From positions 1 through 24,156 of the IMG/VR virus record IMGVR_UViG_3300034073_001696: a stretch of DNA of 24,156 nt; one strand, written 5' to 3'. This DNA comes from a virus. Shown here piece after piece: positions 20,839 to 24,156 of the stretch. Position numbers and translations under genes: made by a program. A model generated the notes under the pieces. It saw only the letters and a list, made by a program, of their open reading frames with translations, was not told the origin of the DNA and ran no database searches. Each line of letters begins with the position of its first letter. Position 1 is the first letter of the stretch.

Positions 20839-21446
20839 GCAACACGCTCCCAGTGGTAGCCCGCTGCTCGATTGCCGGTCTTCACCGCATAGTGGATGGC
20901 TGAGCGGGTGCACCAGTGCGCCTTGCCTGCCTCCATGGCGCAGCGATAGGTGAAGCCGGTTTCAATGCACCGCACCGGGCAGCGGGTGCCAGGCTTCTGG
21001 ACGATGGGCAGGCTGGACAGGTGCTCAGCCAGTTCCTTGCTCTCCAGCAGTTGGTAGAGCTTGGAGTAGGGCTGGCCGGCAAAGCATTCAGGACGCTTGC
21101 GGGCCAGGTTCTTCAGGCTCTCGCGGGAGATGTAGATCTTCTTCCCCTGCCGGAAGCACCTGATCGATCCTTGGCGGCACCAGCGGCTGATGGTGGTGTC
21201 ACTGATGGAGGCCAGCTCTTGGATGGTGCTGGTGCTGACGTATTGCCCAACGCAGGCGGTGGTGTAACCCAATCGCCTGAGTCTGTTCTGCATGCTCGAG
21301 CGAGAGCGTGCGGGGTAACCGTTGCAGGATGCCCAGTGGGTGTAATGACGCACCACCAGATCCCATGGGTAGTCACTGGCCAGGGAGGTGAGCTGCTCGG
21401 TTTCGGCAGCGCTCCACTTGGTGCCGCCGGGGATGGAGCTTGCCAT
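20835..21446 (-). CDS. Multi-domain DNA-binding protein (Myb-like, MerR-like HTH, NUMOD-like)
   Basis: This 203-residue protein contains three apparent DNA-binding parts. Residues about 9-60 look like a SANT/Myb-type helical domain (TKWSAAETEQLTSLASDY). Residues about 70-118 resemble an excisionase or MerR-type winged helix (TIQELASISDTTISRWCRQG, then KKIYISRESL). Residues about 156-201 resemble NUMOD/IENR1-type domains (PVRCIETGFTYRCAMEAGKA, ending GNRAAGYHWE). No nuclease motif is present. The ATG at 21446 overlaps the TAA of the 50-residue gene (TAATG). It is probably an early transcription or replication regulator. The domain assignments are by eye, with the MerR-like part the clearest. 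Confidence 0.65.
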   Translation of the reverse strand: MASSIPGGTKWSAAETEQLTSLASDYPWDLVVRHYTHWASCNGYPARSRSSMQNRLRRLGYTTACVGQYVSTSTIQELASISDTTISRWCRQGSIRCFRQGKKIYISRESLKNLARKRPECFAGQPYSKLYQLLESKELAEHLSSLPIVQKPGTRCPVRCIETGFTYRCAMEAGKAHWCTRSAIHYAVKTGNRAAGYHWERVA

Positions 21447-21598
21447 TACCGGGCACACTCCATCGCGGTGGCCCGTTCATGGATGATGCGGCGCATCAGA
21501 TCGCTGATGCCTTCATCCTGCTGCTGCAGTGCCCGCAGCTTCTCAATGTCTCGCACCGGAACGAGGATGCTCAGCCGGCGTGTCTCCTGCTGATTCAT
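21446..21598 (-). CDS. Small ribbon-helix-helix-type protein (50 residues)
   Basis: This short gene begins with the ATG at 21598, overlapping the methyltransferase stop (ATGA), and ends in a TAATG overlap with the next gene. The product, MNQQETRRLSILVPVRDIEK followed by a helix (LRALQQQDEGISDLMRRIIH) with a basic region, fits the Arc/MetJ/CopG ribbon-helix-helix fold: a short beta strand then two helices, dimeric, DNA-binding by the strand. It may repress or autoregulate the early operon. The fold call is by pattern only. Confidence 0.6.
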   Translation of the reverse strand: MNQQETRRLSILVPVRDIEKLRALQQQDEGISDLMRRIIHERATAMECAR

Positions 21599-22476
21599 GC
21601 CACCTCCTGCAGTTGGAACAGTTGGCCAGCAGATCCCTCAGCCTGCTCGAGGAACTTGGCTGCCTGCTTGGCGTACTCAGGCTTCAGCTCCACACCGATA
21701 TACCGGCGGCCCATCTTCAGGGCTTGGTACCCCGTGCTGCCGATCCCATTGAATGGATCCAGTACCAGCTCGCCTGGGTTGCTGTAGAGCGTGATGCACC
21801 GCTCAATCACATCCAGCTGCAGCGGGCAGATGTGCTTCTCATCCTGCTGGCCCTTGGCCTGCCGGCCATTGAGCACCTTGGTCTGATTGACCTGCATCCA
21901 TACCGGGCTGGCCAGCTCCTGCCACATGCTCACCGGCAGATCCTCGGGATCATGGGTGATCGGATCTGGGTTTTCCTGATCCTTGCGGAAGAAGAGCATG
22001 TAGTCCGGCATGCCAACCCGGCTGCGGCTGCTGTCCTTCTTGAGCTGCTTGTACAGCAGGCCCAATGCCTTGGTCCGCTGCATCTCAATGACCGGATCCT
22101 TCCAAATGGTGCAGCGGGCGTGATACACCCAGCCGGCATCCTGATGGGCGCGGATCAGGTCACCACCAAAGTCATGCAGCCCGATGAATCCGTCTTTGCT
22201 CTTGCGGGCTGGCAGGTCTGAGCAGTGCACGCATGCCATGCGACCGGGCTTCAGCACCCGATACAGCGCCTGCGTGAAATAGGCATAGTGCTCCATGAAC
22301 TCGGCATGGCTGTTGCAGTTGCCCATATCGCGCTCAGAGTCTGAGTACACGAAGAGGTCCGAAAATGGAGGCGAGAAAATCGCCAGATCGATCATGCCCT
22401 CAGGCAGACCGTTCATGATCTCGATGCAGTCGGCCAGGTAGACAGCCCACCGTTGGCCTTGATAGTCGGGTTTCAT
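21595..22476 (-). CDS. DNA methyltransferase, beta class (N4-cytosine or N6-adenine)
   Basis: This 293-residue protein has a catalytic motif IV SPPF at residues 35-38 near the start and the SAM-binding motif DPFNGIGSTG at 240-249 near the end. That order defines beta-class amino-methyltransferases. SPPF is more common in N4-cytosine enzymes, whereas DPPY is typical of N6-adenine enzymes, so cytosine is favoured. The middle region would hold target recognition. No matching restriction endonuclease gene is visible, suggesting a solitary methyltransferase that protects phage DNA from host restriction or marks it. Start and end are coupled with the helicase and ribbon-helix-helix genes by ATGA overlaps. 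Confidence 0.88.
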   Translation of the reverse strand: MKPDYQGQRWAVYLADCIEIMNGLPEGMIDLAIFSPPFSDLFVYSDSERDMGNCNSHAEFMEHYAYFTQALYRVLKPGRMACVHCSDLPARKSKDGFIGLHDFGGDLIRAHQDAGWVYHARCTIWKDPVIEMQRTKALGLLYKQLKKDSSRSRVGMPDYMLFFRKDQENPDPITHDPEDLPVSMWQELASPVWMQVNQTKVLNGRQAKGQQDEKHICPLQLDVIERCITLYSNPGELVLDPFNGIGSTGYQALKMGRRYIGVELKPEYAKQAAKFLEQAEGSAGQLFQLQEVA

Positions 22477-23855
22477 TGGCAGAGGAAATCAGGGAGTTGA
22501 ACCTTGGGGGTGCGGGTATATGCCTTCTTGTTTGCAGCCTGCTGGTAGCCATTCATGGCCTCAGCCATGGCCCGCTTCATGCTTGCGTGATCCTCAGCCT
22601 TGCGCTGCACGTTGTTCCAGATGTTCGTTTCCGTGTCACTGATGATCACGTGACAGGTGACGGGCTTGGTTTGCCCAAAGCGCCACGCCCTGCGAACAGC
22701 TTGATAGTGCTGCTCATAGCTGTGGCTGACACTGGCAAAGATGACCGTATTAGCGTGTTGCCAGTTGAGGCCAAGGCCTGCCAGCTTCGGCTTGGAGACG
22801 ATCACCCGCCGCTGGCCGAAGGTGAACGCATCCAATGCCGCCACCTTGGCATCAGCATCCATCGAGCCGTGCACCTCAATGGCATCAGGAATAGACGATG
22901 CCAATGCTGAGGATTCGTCGTTGGTTTCGCACCAGACGATGACCGGGCCGGTGGCGGTGTTGGCCAGCTCTGCAGCACGGGCAACCCGATCCGCCATGGT
23001 CAACCGCTTCTCGCGGTGGATGGTGGTGGCTGATCCATCGGGGATGCGGAACAGCATGCCCTCGGGTACGGCCTGGGTTATGTCGGCTGCGATGGTGTGC
23101 AGCTCGTACTGCAGCGGCGGCAGCACAAAGCCGTCATCGTCACCACCAAGATCCGATGGCAGCGTTGCGGTCCTGCTCCAGCTGCTGACCCATCGCCAGA
23201 AGTCAGCCTGCGCGTGACCCTTCAGCCGCCAGTTCTGGCTGGCGGTGCTGGTGTCATTAATGAACCAGCGGCACAGCATCTCCATGCTGCCCAGGTGCCC
23301 AAGGAACTCGGAGTGGTTGCCCAGCTCCATGTGGTCATTGGGCGCTGGTGTGGCGGTGGCTGCCAACCGGTAGGGCGTGCTGCTGAATGCCTCGCACAGC
23401 ATCCGCTTGGTGGGGCCGCTGAAGCTCTTGAGGATGCTGGATTCATCCAGCACCACCCCGCCGAAGGCGCTGGTGTCGAGCTTGGGCAGGCGCTCATAGT
23501 TGGCGATGTTGACGCCGGCCCATACGTCGGACTGCTCGCGGATGATGCGGGCATCAATGCCGATGGACTCACACTCGCGCTGCATCTGGCGTGCCACTGC
23601 CAGGGGGGTGAGGATGAGCGATGGCTTGCCGGTGGCATCCATGAACTCAGCCGCAGCGGCTGCCTCAACCCTCGACTTGCCTAGGCCCGTATCGAGAAAG
23701 GCCGCGGCCCTCCCCTTCTGGCAGGCAAAGTCCAACGTGGCGTGCTGGTGGGTGAAGAGATCCCACCGATGGCGGGGCTGGAAGCCATCACAATCAGCAG
23801 CCACACCCTTGGATGCAATGAAGGCGCGGTAGCGCTCAATGGTGGCGGCTGTCAT
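22473..23855 (-). CDS. Superfamily 2 (SNF2-like) DNA helicase/ATPase
   Basis: This 460-residue protein is an SF2 ATPase. Motif I is DTGLGKS (residues 55-61), motif II is LDESS (Asp137, Glu138), motif III is TATP (167-170), and the C-terminal motif VI region reads QAVRRAWRFGQTKPVTCHVI, typical of SNF2-type helicases. The segment NWQHANTVIFASVSHSYEQH precedes it. It likely remodels or unwinds DNA during phage replication or recombination. Its length is short for SNF2 proteins but normal for phage versions. It starts in a TGATG overlap with the preceding gene and ends in an ATGA overlap with the methyltransferase gene. Confidence 0.88.
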   Translation of the reverse strand: MTAATIERYRAFIASKGVAADCDGFQPRHRWDLFTHQHATLDFACQKGRAAAFLDTGLGKSRVEAAAAAEFMDATGKPSLILTPLAVARQMQRECESIGIDARIIREQSDVWAGVNIANYERLPKLDTSAFGGVVLDESSILKSFSGPTKRMLCEAFSSTPYRLAATATPAPNDHMELGNHSEFLGHLGSMEMLCRWFINDTSTASQNWRLKGHAQADFWRWVSSWSRTATLPSDLGGDDDGFVLPPLQYELHTIAADITQAVPEGMLFRIPDGSATTIHREKRLTMADRVARAAELANTATGPVIVWCETNDESSALASSIPDAIEVHGSMDADAKVAALDAFTFGQRRVIVSKPKLAGLGLNWQHANTVIFASVSHSYEQHYQAVRRAWRFGQTKPVTCHVIISDTETNIWNNVQRKAEDHASMKRAMAEAMNGYQQAANKKAYTRTPKVQLPDFLCQ

Positions 23856-24148
23856 CAGCCCGCCTCCGCATCCTCGAGGAACTCGCCCTCAATCAACTCG
23901 GCCTGATCCACGTCACCCAGCTGGCGAAGCTCTGCAATCCGCTCCTCGCTGACGATCAGATCACCGTTGCCGTCCTTGCCCTCGTTCCACAGCTGCACAC
24001 GCTTGGGCATCGCCAGCATGCGCATCACTGCATCGAACTGCTCAGCCGGCAGCTCGTTCAGTGCCGTGATCTCGAAAGCGGTGCAGAGCTGGGAAAGAAA
24101 GGCTTCACGGCCCACGTCATCCAGCACGGCATTCATGGCATTGGCCAT
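23855..24148 (-). CDS. Acidic protein, unknown function (may continue past the window)
   Basis: This 97-residue sequence (or the C-terminal part of a longer one) begins with an ATG at 24148, only 8 bases from the window edge. The reading frame remains open to the edge, so the true start may lie outside. It contains helices with AFLSQLCTAFEITALNELPA and AVMRMLAMPKRVQLWNEG and ends in a very acidic tail (EGEFLEDAEAG). It might be the end of a recombination or replication protein, but no family is recognised. Its stop overlaps the helicase start (TGATG). Confidence 0.6.
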   Translation of the reverse strand: MANAMNAVLDDVGREAFLSQLCTAFEITALNELPAEQFDAVMRMLAMPKRVQLWNEGKDGNGDLIVSEERIAELRQLGDVDQAELIEGEFLEDAEAG

Positions 24149-24156
24149 GGTCTGCA

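Noticed and set aside
23097-23684. Plus-strand frame of 195 codons opposite the helicase
   Set aside because: It is antisense to a well-supported helicase gene, and its sequence shows no recognisable domain.
1-24156. tRNA genes, CRISPR arrays, insertion sequences, integrase or attachment sites
   Set aside because: None could be recognised. No repeated spacer structure, cloverleaf or transposase or recombinase motif was seen.

Overview
This window looks like part of the genome of a tailed double-stranded DNA phage or prophage with long-tailed (siphovirus-type) morphology. The host is most likely a high-GC cyanobacterium of the Synechococcus/Cyanobium kind. The long-tailed call rests on an HK97-type capsid, a tail tube protein, a tail chaperone pair with a -1 frameshift, a tape measure protein and a lambda-like tip module, with no sheath gene seen. 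The cyanobacterial call is inference. It rests mainly on the phage-borne sigma factor, whose region 1.2 and region 2 resemble cyanobacterial group 1/2 sigma factors, and on overall composition. No integrase, tRNA, CRISPR array or insertion sequence was seen, so a lytic phage and a prophage cannot be told apart.

Left half, + strand, positions 1-15994, is the late module. It holds the end of the major capsid gene, small head and head-tail connector genes, a probable head fibre, a small metzincin-type metalloprotease, a zinc-ribbon/HTH protein, tail terminator, tail tube, tail chaperones G and G-T, tape measure, and four tip or fibre genes. Two of the tip/fibre proteins share a homologous domain. 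Next come four tiny genes, most or all encoding membrane proteins, and a two-domain endolysin (GH24 muramidase plus M15 peptidase). Most genes abut or overlap by 1-4 bases.

Right half, mainly - strand, positions 15988-24148, is a replication, modification and transcription-control module read from right to left. It runs from an acidic protein at the window edge through a helicase, a beta-class DNA methyltransferase, a 50-residue ribbon-helix-helix protein, a multi-domain DNA-binding protein, a coiled-coil protein, a protein resembling the C-terminal domain of RNA polymerase alpha, small proteins, a RecE-like exonuclease, a 56-residue membrane protein, a sigma-70 family factor, a small C5-methyltransferase-like protein, a small Cys-containing protein and a free-standing HNH-type endonuclease. 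Start/stop overlaps (ATGA, TGATG, TAATG) tie most of these together. They also reveal genes of 50-58 codons that are easily missed.

The most interesting part is a possible host-transcription takeover cassette: a sigma factor whose -35-recognition helix differs from the consensus, an alpha-CTD-like protein and at least two other DNA-binding proteins in one operon. Other notable points are the well-formed frameshift signal, the metzincin in the virion operon, and the change in base composition in the 3' halves of the adhesin and endolysin genes.
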